A stretch of 11,819 bases of DNA, taken from the NCBI GenBank assembly GCA_008501785.1, contig QQUD01000837.1, positions 1 to 11,819 of the forward strand, in the 5' to 3' direction. This DNA is from Chloroflexota bacterium. GTDB lineage: Bacteria; Chloroflexota; Anaerolineae; Promineifilales; Promineifilaceae. This document shows positions 6,342 through 11,819 of the stretch, piece by piece. The notes beneath the pieces were generated by a model, which saw nothing but the letters and a program-made list of their open reading frames with translations, did not search any database and was not told the DNA's origin. The first letter of the stretch is position 1. Each line of letters begins with the position of its first letter. A program made the translations under genes and the position numbers.

Positions 6342-7246
6342 TAATCTGCCTCCTTGCGCTCAGATAACACAAAATTTGTGACGGTAAAGAGCAAGAGAAT
6401 CACAATTAAAATCACCGTGATCGCTGAAGCCTGTCCCACATCCTGATTTTCAAACCGCACCTGCCATAAATGGAATAACAGCACCGAACTGGCACGGCTG
6501 GGGCCACCCTGTGTTAACACAAAAATATGGTCCACTTCCCGAAAAGCGCCAATAAATGCAATGGTCGTAATAAACAGGGTCGTGCGCCGCAGCAGCGGAA
6601 AGGCAATGCGCCACAACATTTGCCAGCTATTGGCACCATCAATGGCGGCGGCTTCAAATACATCAGTTGGCATACTCTGCAAACCGGCCAGATAAAAAAT
6701 CATATAAAAGCCAGAGTTTTTCCACATAATAACCAGCATGACAGCCAACAAGGCAAGATTGGGATTCCCTGTCCAATTTTCCGCGCCAGAGTATCCAAAG
6801 ATGCGCAACGTGGAGTTTAGCAAGCCATAATCAGGCGTAAAAAAGAACATCCAAATTGTGGCCGCACTCACAAGCGGCAAAATGGTTGGATAGAAAAAGC
6901 CCAGCCGAGCAAACCCGATTCCGCGCATTTTGCGGTTGAGCAATAATGCAAAAATAAAGGCCAGCAACATGCTAATGGGAACTGTTCCCAACACATAGAC
7001 AAATGTATTCGACAGGATGCGTAAAAAACGGTCATCTGTAAATAAATCGACGTAATTTTCGAGACCTACAAACGTGGGATCGCGAAACCGGGCAATGTTG
7101 AGGCGTTGACGAAAGAAACTTTGGTAAATTGCCAACAAAGTCGGCCAGGCCGTAAAAAGCGCCACAAACAAAACCGTGGGAAAAATGAGCAAATAGGGCA
7201 GAATCTTGCCCCGCTGCTGACCAGCAGGCAGCGTTGTTGATGCCAT
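6341..7246 (-). CDS. Carbohydrate ABC transporter permease, MalF/UgpA-like, 301 aa
   Basis: First permease subunit of the importer. The frame extends to an ATG at 7291, but that start lies inside the intercistronic hairpin. ATG 7246 is preferred because GGAG (7255-7258 complement) lies 8 bases ahead and the protein then starts MASTTLPAGQQRGK. The sequence has an N-terminal membrane segment (LPYLLIFPTVLFVALFTAWP), a short periplasmic stretch with the family motif FVGLENYVDLF, then five more hydrophobic segments. The EAA loop is textbook (EAAAIDGANSWQMLWRIAFPLL, residues 198 on) and binds the ATPase. LTQGGPSRASSVLLFHLW near the C-terminus is the conserved TxGGP motif of MalF-type permeases. The stop overlaps the start of the next permease. 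The gene follows the binding-protein gene after a strong hairpin. Confidence 0.95.
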   Translation of the reverse strand: MASTTLPAGQQRGKILPYLLIFPTVLFVALFTAWPTLLAIYQSFFRQRLNIARFRDPTFVGLENYVDLFTDDRFLRILSNTFVYVLGTVPISMLLAFIFALLLNRKMRGIGFARLGFFYPTILPLVSAATIWMFFFTPDYGLLNSTLRIFGYSGAENWTGNPNLALLAVMLVIMWKNSGFYMIFYLAGLQSMPTDVFEAAAIDGANSWQMLWRIAFPLLRRTTLFITTIAFIGAFREVDHIFVLTQGGPSRASSVLLFHLWQVRFENQDVGQASAITVILIVILLLFTVTNFVLSERKEAD

Positions 7247-7273
7247 ATGTTTCACTCCAAAACGAATTGGGAA

Positions 7274-7311
7274 AATGGTGTGTTGTTTCACAAGTGAAAC
7301 AACACACCATT
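7274..7311 (-). promoter_or_regulatory. Perfect 18-bp stem hairpin between binding-protein and permease genes
   Basis: AATGGTGTGTTGTTTCAC (7274-7291) and GTGAAACAACACACCATT (7294-7311) are exact inverses around a 2-base loop. In the transcript it starts 19 bases after the binding-protein stop, preceded by an A-rich run and followed by only four T (ATTTTCCC). It is therefore more likely a partial terminator or mRNA-stabilising hairpin than a full stop. Such hairpins between malE-type and malF-type genes are known to raise binding-protein output over that of the permeases. On the + strand the same stem is followed by TATTTTTT. Confidence 0.75.
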
Positions 7312-7329
7312 ATTTTTTAGTTAATCGGC

Positions 7330-8724
7330 TTAACGGAATGCATCAAGAGCAGCATCTGACTCGCTTTGAGCTGATGCCATGGCTGCTGCGGCGCTGAGTT
7401 CGCCGTTGTAGGCTTGCTGCAAATAATCGTGGAAAATGGAGCGTACTTCGCCCAGATTTTGCACGGTGAATTCGGAGCCAGCATATTGCAAAACATCACG
7501 CGCTTCCCCTGCCTGAGGAACCTCGGCAATGTGGTTTTGCATGGTGTCTGTTTCGAATGCGCTTTGGCGAGCAGCAATATAACCAGTTTGCACACTGAAA
7601 TCGGCCGTGCGTTCAGCATCTGCCAAGAATTTGATAAATTCCCAGGCGGCTGCCTTTTGCTCATCTGGCGCACCATCCATGATGTAGAGGTTGCCACCAC
7701 CGACAACTGTTGAATAACCGCCGCCACCTTTGTTGGGGAAGGCCATTACGCCCACTTCAAAGTCAGCCTGTTCTAGGATTCCGGGCAGACTACCGCTTGA
7801 GTGCAAGATCATTGCGGTTTGTCCACTAGAAAAATCTGTAGGAGCAGTTCCCCAAACACCCTGAACACCTGCTGGCATTGCACCATAAACCTCAGCCAAA
7901 TCAATGTAGAACTGAACCGCGTCAATCACGTCAGGATTGTCAAAGAAGACCTCAACATCACTGTCGCCAACGATGTTTTGACCACTGGAAATTGCCAATG
8001 GTTGGAATGTCCAGTATGGCCAACCGGAGGGCCATTGCATGCCCCATTGCGATGCTTCGTCACCATCCTGAATAGTTAAGGCTTGGGCTGCATCAGCCAA
8101 TTCTTGCCAACTTGTTGGTGCTTCTAACCCAGCATCTGCAAACATGTCCTTATTGTAGTAAAGTAAAACGGCACTACGTTGGAAAGGAACGCCCCATAGC
8201 TGTCCATCAAAGTTGGAATTTGCCATGAATGCGGGATAAAAATCGGCAATCATTGCATCGCCACCTTCGGTATTGGCAACGTAATCGTCTAATGGCGCAA
8301 TGTACCCGGAATTGACGAGGTCGTACAGGTCTGCTGCCAACATCAAGCCTAACGCGGGTGGTTGGCCGCCACCTTCGATGGTGGTTTGAATGGCTGTTTT
8401 CACATCACCATATCCACCTGAGAAAACAGGTTCGACATTAATATTGGGATTAGCCGCTTCGAATTCTGCCACGTAGCCATCTAGAATAGCCGCGATTGGT
8501 GCATCAACAGCTACCGGATAGAAAATTTCGATGGTGACTGGTTCAGCCATTTCTTCTACCGGTTCTTCAGCGACAGGTTCAGCTTCTGCTTCTGTAACGT
8601 CGGCTGTGGTTTCTTCGGTTGTTGTTTCTTCGGTTGTATCAGCAGCGCCCCCACCGCAAGCAGCTAACACCATTGCCAACACGAGTAGCATTGAAAGTAA
8701 CCAAAAGTATTTTTTTTGACTCAT
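7330..8724 (-). CDS. Extracellular sugar-binding lipoprotein of an ABC importer (family 1), 464 aa
   Basis: Captures substrate outside the membrane and delivers it to the two permeases encoded next. Residues 1-22 are a lipoprotein signal (basic N-terminus, LLSMLLVLAMV core) ending in the lipobox L20-A21-A22-C23, so the mature protein is lipid-anchored at C23. A low-complexity linker of T, E, A, V and P (about 29-62) follows. The fold starts at VTIEIFYPV, with family-1 marks: an IAAILDGYVAEFEAANPNINVEPVF-type N-lobe strand, the LYDLVNSGYIAPLDDYV region, QLWGVPFQRSAVLLYYNKDMF, APTSWQELADAAQAL, and WEFIKFLADAERTADF near the C-terminus. The substrate is probably a sugar, oligosaccharide or glycerol-3-phosphate-like compound; motifs do not decide. 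AAGGAG (8733-8738 complement) precedes the ATG by 8 bases. A 15-bp tandem duplication (8609-8638) encodes part of the T/E linker. Confidence 0.95.
   Translation of the reverse strand: MSQKKYFWLLSMLLVLAMVLAACGGGAADTTEETTTEETTADVTEAEAEPVAEEPVEEMAEPVTIEIFYPVAVDAPIAAILDGYVAEFEAANPNINVEPVFSGGYGDVKTAIQTTIEGGGQPPALGLMLAADLYDLVNSGYIAPLDDYVANTEGGDAMIADFYPAFMANSNFDGQLWGVPFQRSAVLLYYNKDMFADAGLEAPTSWQELADAAQALTIQDGDEASQWGMQWPSGWPYWTFQPLAISSGQNIVGDSDVEVFFDNPDVIDAVQFYIDLAEVYGAMPAGVQGVWGTAPTDFSSGQTAMILHSSGSLPGILEQADFEVGVMAFPNKGGGGYSTVVGGGNLYIMDGAPDEQKAAAWEFIKFLADAERTADFSVQTGYIAARQSAFETDTMQNHIAEVPQAGEARDVLQYAGSEFTVQNLGEVRSIFHDYLQQAYNGELSAAAAMASAQSESDAALDAFR
7602..7607. repeat. Isolated CGGCCG core in the binding-protein gene
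   Basis: The only CGGCCG in the window with T on the left and T on the right (TCGGCCGT), so it lacks the symmetric A/T flanks of the recurrent palindrome. It is listed because nine of the twelve CGGCCG occurrences carry the A...T flanks. Confidence 0.6.
8609..8638. repeat. 15-bp tandem duplication in the lipoprotein linker
   Basis: GTTTCTTCGGTTGTT (8609-8623) is followed by GTTTCTTCGGTTGTA (8624-8638), differing only in the last base. On the coding (reverse) strand it encodes repeated T-T-E-E-T. Linkers of this kind vary in length by slippage. Confidence 0.75.
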
Positions 8725-8757
8725 CTATCTCTCTCCTTGAAAAGATCAGAATTTAAA

Positions 8758-8785
8758 AATTTATTTTCCGTTTTAAAATTGTCAA
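8758..8785 (-). promoter_or_regulatory. Candidate promoter of the sugar ABC operon
   Basis: On the reverse strand TTGACA (8785-8780) is a perfect -35 box. Sixteen bases later TAAATT (8763-8758) is an acceptable -10. Transcription would start near 8750, just ahead of the AAGGAG site and ATG 8724. It begins right after the stop of the phosphodiesterase gene, so the operon can be driven apart from that gene, although read-through remains possible. Confidence 0.55.
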
Positions 8786-8787
8786 AA

Positions 8788-9336
8788 TCAATCCATCGCG
8801 CCTCCTGTTAGTTTCCATTCACCTTCTATTTGCCAACCGGCAATATCACCCCAATCTTGGGAGACTGGGTTAGGGGTTACAAATTTGAGCGAATCAAAAA
8901 TAATTGTGTTGAAATCTAGTGTTAAATCATCAATAATTGCCTGTTTTTGATGCTCACTTAGGTCTGCATACATCAGGCTCAGATGTGGATCAAGCTGAAA
9001 ATCCAAAGGGGCTTGCAGCCGTTGTGAAACGGTTTCAACCATGTTGGTCAATTGCAAATGGGGTGCAAATTGGAGAAATAGTGATTTAAAAATGAAATCG
9101 GTTTGTTTGAGGCGTTCCACTTGTACTGAAATAGGTCCAGTTTTTAGAGACAACGCTTGCGCAATGTCTAATGGCGTATTTGGAATCAAATATGTTCCAA
9201 AATACAGTGTCAGATGTGGTTCAAATGGTGGGGATTGATACCTAGCAGCAAGTGAATTTACGAATTGAGAAAGTTTCTCATGACTGGTTTGCTCGGGCGT
9301 TAACCAAAAAGCAAATGGTTTTGCGATGTCCCTCAT
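8788..9336 (-). CDS. 2H phosphoesterase (cyclic phosphodiesterase / 2'-5' RNA ligase-like), 182 aa
   Basis: Two H-x-T/S motifs define the 2H superfamily: FEPHLTLYFG (H41, T43) and LDPHLSLMYA (H118, S120), about 77 residues apart as expected for the two lobes. The N-terminus KPFAFWLTPEQ and the layout resemble the cyclic phosphodiesterase-like branch. That branch opens 2',3'-cyclic phosphates or ADP-ribose 1'',2''-cyclic phosphate; a 2'-5' RNA ligase-like role is the alternative. The frame extends to ATG 9417, and ATG 9342 is also in frame. ATG 9336 is chosen because GGAGGG (9348-9343 complement) then has a 6-base spacer, whereas it would touch ATG 9342. Soluble, with no signal peptide. Same strand as the sugar ABC operon, 63 bases ahead of it, but a separate promoter seems to lie between. 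It is divergent from the MFS gene. Confidence 0.86.
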   Translation of the reverse strand: MRDIAKPFAFWLTPEQTSHEKLSQFVNSLAARYQSPPFEPHLTLYFGTYLIPNTPLDIAQALSLKTGPISVQVERLKQTDFIFKSLFLQFAPHLQLTNMVETVSQRLQAPLDFQLDPHLSLMYADLSEHQKQAIIDDLTLDFNTIIFDSLKFVTPNPVSQDWGDIAGWQIEGEWKLTGGAMD

Positions 9337-9379
9337 TGCCATCCCTCCAAAAACACAAATGTGATTAATGGCCCTGGTA

Positions 9380-9427
9380 CTGAAACCAATATCTTTTGAC
9401 GGATAAAACGTGCGCAAATGGTTTCAG
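9380..9427. promoter_or_regulatory. Inverted repeat in the divergent intergenic region (I)
   Basis: CTGAAACCA (9380-9388) and TGGTTTCAG (9419-9427) are exact 9-bp inverses 30 bases apart, in the leader of the phosphodiesterase gene. They could form an mRNA stem-loop or a pair of half-sites for a regulator. Confidence 0.45.
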
Positions 9428-9431
9428 TTTA

Positions 9432-9481
9432 AGTGTTCCGTTTAGATGTATTACCCGTCAATATTTGTTGGTCGGAACACT
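9432..9481. promoter_or_regulatory. Inverted repeat in the divergent intergenic region (II)
   Basis: AGTGTTCCG (9432-9440) and CGGAACACT (9473-9481) are exact 9-bp inverses with 32 bases between, about 65 bases upstream of the candidate MFS -35 box. On the reverse strand the spacer contains TTGACG and TAATAC, possible promoter elements for the phosphodiesterase. The arrangement suggests a regulator binding two half-sites about five helical turns apart (centre to centre about 41 bases), but no regulator gene is in the window. Confidence 0.45.
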
Positions 9482-9546
9482 AGCAATAAAAGAGGACCAG
9501 CTATCTTAGATGAAATTCAGTTAATCGTCAAAAAATGGGTTTTCCT

Positions 9547-9573
9547 TTGCAAATAAAGTTCCCCTGTTACAAT
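9547..9573 (+). promoter_or_regulatory. Candidate promoter of the MFS-dehydrogenase operon
   Basis: TTGCAA (9547-9552), a 15-base spacer, and TACAAT (9568-9573) preceded by TG one base earlier (extended -10: TG-T-TACAAT). It lies about 38 bases before ATG 9611. The spacer is short, but the extended -10 would compensate. Confidence 0.5.
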
Positions 9574-9610
9574 AACTTTGATTTATCCCCCAGTCACAGG
9601 AGAAAATTTG

Positions 9611-10819
9611 ATGATCACCGACAAATCACGCTCTTTTCGCTTAACCATGTTCGGTATGCTGTACTTTGTGCAGGGTATCATTGTTGCTTTTACGGGCAAT
9701 TTTGCCAAACCATATCTGAACGGCTTTGACATTGATGCCGATCTGATTGGCCTGCTGTTTACGCTGCTGCTTGTGCCGTTTATTTTCAAGATTTTTTACG
9801 GCATGTTGAGTGACCGGGTGAATTTATTTGGTCGTGGACATCGGCTACCTTACATTGTGATTGCTCTGATTGTGAGCATGTTGGGCATTTTGACTGCTGG
9901 TTTTATTGATCCTGGCGCAAATTATCCGCTGTTTCTCAGTTTGATAGTGCTGGCCTCTTTTGCAGTAGCGTTGTTTGATACAACGGCAGATGCGTTGGCA
10001 GTTGACATTACACCGGTTGACGAACAAGGGCGTGTGCAAAGTGTGATGACCAGTGGTCGCGCCAGTGGCATCATTGTGATGTCTTTTTTGATTGGGTGGA
10101 TTGCAACATGGTTAGGGTATTTGTGGGTGTTTATCATCATTGCGGTATTGATGATGCTGCCACTGTTTTGGGTGCTACAGGTGCAGGAACCGCCACGCAA
10201 CCGGTCAGGTGAAAGTGGTTTTGAATGGGGTGCATTTAAGGCGTTGGGCAAACCATCCTACCTGATTTTTGCGCTGTATGGCATTGTGTCGTGGGTGATG
10301 TATCAGAGCATTGAAGGTATTGTCACGTTTTACATGAGTGATATGTTGAATGCAGTCGAAACCCAAATCGGAACGTATGGTTCGTTGAAAGGAATCGGCA
10401 TGGTGGCGGGGGCGTTTGGCACAAGTTGGCTAATTGGACGGTTTGGGCGGCGCTCGACAGCATTTATCGTCGCTGGGATGATTTCGGTTGGTGGGATTTT
10501 GTTTAGTATGGCGGGGTCGGTAACGGCCGTTCTCGTCTTAGCCATCTTTTGGGGCATAACCTTGGGGCTGCACTGGACCCTGTACATGGTGCTGGCAATG
10601 AGCCGCACCGATGTCCGCATTGCTGGATCGATGTTTGCAATCAGCATGGCCGTTTCCAACATCGGCCAAGCCCTCGGGGATGGCATTGCCACTGGTTTAA
10701 CCGATAATATCGGCTTCATCAACGTGTTCCGTCTGGTGGCACTCATCAATTTACTTGTGTTCCCCATCCTCATTGCTGTGTTTAAAAAGGCTCCCCAAAC
10801 CGAAATAATTGAGGCGTAA
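9611..10819 (+). CDS. Major facilitator superfamily transporter, 402 aa
   Basis: Integral membrane carrier with about twelve hydrophobic segments in two halves. The frame extends to a TTG at 9578, but AGGAG (9598-9602) lies 8 bases before ATG 9611, and the protein then starts MITDKSRSFRLTMFGMLYF. FYGMLSDRVNLFGRGHRLPY (residues 63-82) is the MFS motif A loop between TM2 and TM3. Charged, conserved-looking positions lie within the membrane region (FDTTADALAVD at about 122-132) and in DEQGRVQSVMTSGRASG. A central loop (QEPPRNRSGESGFEWGAFKALGKPS) separates the halves, and GRFGRRSTAF is the repeat of motif A. The general look is nearest to AmpG/PAT-like or broad sugar/drug MFS carriers; the substrate is not readable. 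The dehydrogenase gene starts one base after the stop, so the carrier may import the acid or sugar acid which that enzyme handles. Its first three-quarters are G/T-rich on the coding strand up to 10521. Confidence 0.93.
   Translation: MITDKSRSFRLTMFGMLYFVQGIIVAFTGNFAKPYLNGFDIDADLIGLLFTLLLVPFIFKIFYGMLSDRVNLFGRGHRLPYIVIALIVSMLGILTAGFIDPGANYPLFLSLIVLASFAVALFDTTADALAVDITPVDEQGRVQSVMTSGRASGIIVMSFLIGWIATWLGYLWVFIIIAVLMMLPLFWVLQVQEPPRNRSGESGFEWGAFKALGKPSYLIFALYGIVSWVMYQSIEGIVTFYMSDMLNAVETQIGTYGSLKGIGMVAGAFGTSWLIGRFGRRSTAFIVAGMISVGGILFSMAGSVTAVLVLAIFWGITLGLHWTLYMVLAMSRTDVRIAGSMFAISMAVSNIGQALGDGIATGLTDNIGFINVFRLVALINLLVFPILIAVFKKAPQTEIIEA
10522..10531. repeat. AACGGCCGTT palindrome in the MFS gene
   Basis: Read as gtA-ACG-GCC-GTT (V-T-A-V) within a transmembrane segment. 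Flank hand count over 60 bases: 23 G and 6 C before; 17 G and 16 C after. Confidence 0.85.
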
Positions 10820-10820
10820 A

Positions 10821-11819
10821 ATGTCAATTTTTCTACTCTCGTTTGATGATAAAAGGCTGACACAAGCCCAAGTCGCAGAAATTAAAGAACATGTGCCAAG
10901 CGGCCTCGACTTTGTACACACGGATGACAAGAATGCCATCAAAGAAATGGCCTCTGAGATTGAGGTGATTGCCGGAGAAGTGCGCCCAAAGGGGCTGCTG
11001 GATATGCCGAATTTGAAGTGGGCACAGCAGTGGGGTGCGGGGGCGAATTGGTTGATGCGGTATCCTGAATTGGTGAAACGGCCGTTTACCCTCACCAACG
11101 TCGCAGGCATTCACGCCATCCCCATTAGCGAACACATTTTAGGGATGCTGCTGCACTTTGGTCGCAACTTTGCAAACGCTGTTGCTGCTCAAAAAGAGCA
11201 CACCTGGGCCAATATCAAACGCCCAACAGATTCATACGAACACATCCCCTTTGCCTTCTCGACGAAAAACCTCTTTGAACTGGCTGATAAAACGATGCTG
11301 GTCATTGGTGTGGGTGCGATTGGCGAACGAACTGCCAAGTTAGCCAAAGCGTTTGACATGCATGTCATTGGCATACGTCACAATCCTGACAAAGCGTCTC
11401 CCTACGTTGACCAAATGGTGTCATCTGCTCAACTGCTTGATGTGCTGCCATTGGCTGATTTTGTGGTGCTAACCGCACCACTCACAAAAGCAACGCGCCA
11501 CATGATCGGCGAGCAAGCGTTTGCGGCTATGAAAGCCTCTGCGTTTCTGTCCAATATTGGTCGGGGTGAACTGGTTGATGAAACCTACCTACTGCCTGCA
11601 CTGCAAAACGAAACGATTGCCGGTGCGGCGCTGGATGTGTTTGAGCAGGAGCCACTGCCGCAGGATTCGCCGTTTTGGGCGTTAGATAATCTGTTTATCA
11701 CGTCTCATTATTCTGGCGCAAATCCCCGCTACAATGAACGCGCCTTAACCATTTTGCTTGACAATATGGCGCGCTACGGCCAGCAGCAGCCACTGCGGAA
11801 TGTGGTTGATAAGGAGTTG
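10821..11819 (+). CDS. D-isomer-specific 2-hydroxyacid dehydrogenase, almost complete (333 codons, 3' end beyond window)
   Basis: Cytoplasmic oxidoreductase interconverting a 2-keto acid and a D-2-hydroxy acid with NAD(P)H. The frame runs open from ATG 10821 to the last base with no stop and no frameshift; the ending NVVDKEL is where family members normally finish, so only a few residues should be missing. The Rossmann motif is MLVIGVGAIGERTAKLAKAF (G-x-G-x-x-G). The catalytic set is visible as R248 (SNIGRGELVDE), E277 (DVFEQEPLP) and H296 (TSHYSG). The second beta strand ends in IGIRH rather than an acidic residue, which in this family points to NADP(H) or relaxed cofactor use. The N-terminal half has WAQQWGAGANWL and TNVAGIHAIPISEHILGMLL, typical of the substrate domain. 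It most resembles the glyoxylate/hydroxypyruvate reductase-like group. It begins one base after the MFS stop with no separate strong ribosome site, so translation is probably coupled. Confidence 0.93.
   Translation, partial: MSIFLLSFDDKRLTQAQVAEIKEHVPSGLDFVHTDDKNAIKEMASEIEVIAGEVRPKGLLDMPNLKWAQQWGAGANWLMRYPELVKRPFTLTNVAGIHAIPISEHILGMLLHFGRNFANAVAAQKEHTWANIKRPTDSYEHIPFAFSTKNLFELADKTMLVIGVGAIGERTAKLAKAFDMHVIGIRHNPDKASPYVDQMVSSAQLLDVLPLADFVVLTAPLTKATRHMIGEQAFAAMKASAFLSNIGRGELVDETYLLPALQNETIAGAALDVFEQEPLPQDSPFWALDNLFITSHYSGANPRYNERALTILLDNMARYGQQQPLRNVVDKEL
11077..11086. repeat. AACGGCCGTT palindrome in the dehydrogenase gene
   Basis: Read as gAA-A CGG-CCG-TTt (K-R-P-F). Among the clearest strand switches in the window by hand count over 60 bases: 27 G and 8 C before; 10 G and 21 C after. 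The G-rich left flank and C-rich right flank each appear by eye to extend for 100 bases or more. Confidence 0.85.

Noticed and set aside
7274..7311. Full intrinsic terminator ending the binding-protein transcript
   Set aside because: Only four T follow the stem on the reverse strand and the permease ribosome site lies just downstream on the same strand without a new promoter, so partial termination or stabilisation fits better.
8531..8719. Forward frame antisense to the lipoprotein signal and linker
   Set aside because: Its S/V-rich repeats are the reverse complement of the T/E linker of the sugar-binding protein.
10330..10863. 177-aa reverse frame across the MFS 3' end and dehydrogenase start
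   Set aside because: Antisense to two clear genes, no ribosome site, and no recognisable motif.
1..11819. tRNA, rRNA or riboswitch genes
   Set aside because: No cloverleaf with a TTC-type loop, no rRNA-like conserved stretch and no recognisable riboswitch core was seen on either strand by eye.
11700..11819. Dehydrogenase treated as truncated or frameshifted
   Set aside because: All 333 codons read without interruption and the last visible residues match the usual C-terminus; the missing stop is only due to the window edge.

Overview
The window looks like a chromosomal segment of a free-living heterotrophic bacterium, most likely a Chloroflexota (Anaerolineae or Caldilineae-like) lineage. 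This rests on the style of the sugar-binding lipoprotein (an LAAC lipobox followed by a long Thr/Glu/Ala/Pro linker), mid-range G+C, and small accessory nuclease genes mixed with metabolic genes. It is an inference; no rRNA or other phylogenetic marker is present.

Layout. (1) 2-226: 3' end of a GNAT acetyltransferase, followed by a fold-back intergenic repeat. (2) 390-2490: three forward genes: a small unknown protein, a small HNH nuclease, and a large A+T-rich HNH nuclease with extra N-terminal domains. (3) 2514-4193: ilvD (branched-chain amino acid synthesis), only 23 bases after the nuclease stop. (4) 4194-5489: a histidine-phosphatase gene bracketed by two nested fold-back repeat elements with related cores. 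(5) 5490-8724, reverse strand: a three-gene sugar ABC importer operon (binding lipoprotein, MalF-like permease, MalG-like permease) with no ATPase gene. It has a candidate promoter, a perfect 18-bp hairpin between the binding-protein and permease genes, and a likely terminator. (6) 8788-9336, reverse: a 2H cyclic phosphodiesterase/RNA ligase-like protein. (7) 9611 to the end, forward: an MFS transporter and a D-2-hydroxyacid dehydrogenase one base apart, open at the window edge. A divergent intergenic region with two inverted repeats separates (6) and (7).

The most unusual signal is at the DNA level. The palindrome ACGGCCGT occurs nine times in under 12 kb, where about 0.2 would be expected by chance. 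Six of the nine extend to AACGGCCGTT. The copies lie in all three codon phases of unrelated genes and once between genes. At most, but not all, copies the + strand switches from G/T-rich on the left to C/A-rich on the right. Because the motif is palindromic, each DNA strand can therefore read G-rich, then motif, then C-rich. This suggests a HIP1-like genome-wide element tied to a DNA transaction such as recombination, repair, methylation or cleavage. That reading is a hypothesis; the motif and the skew are visible directly.
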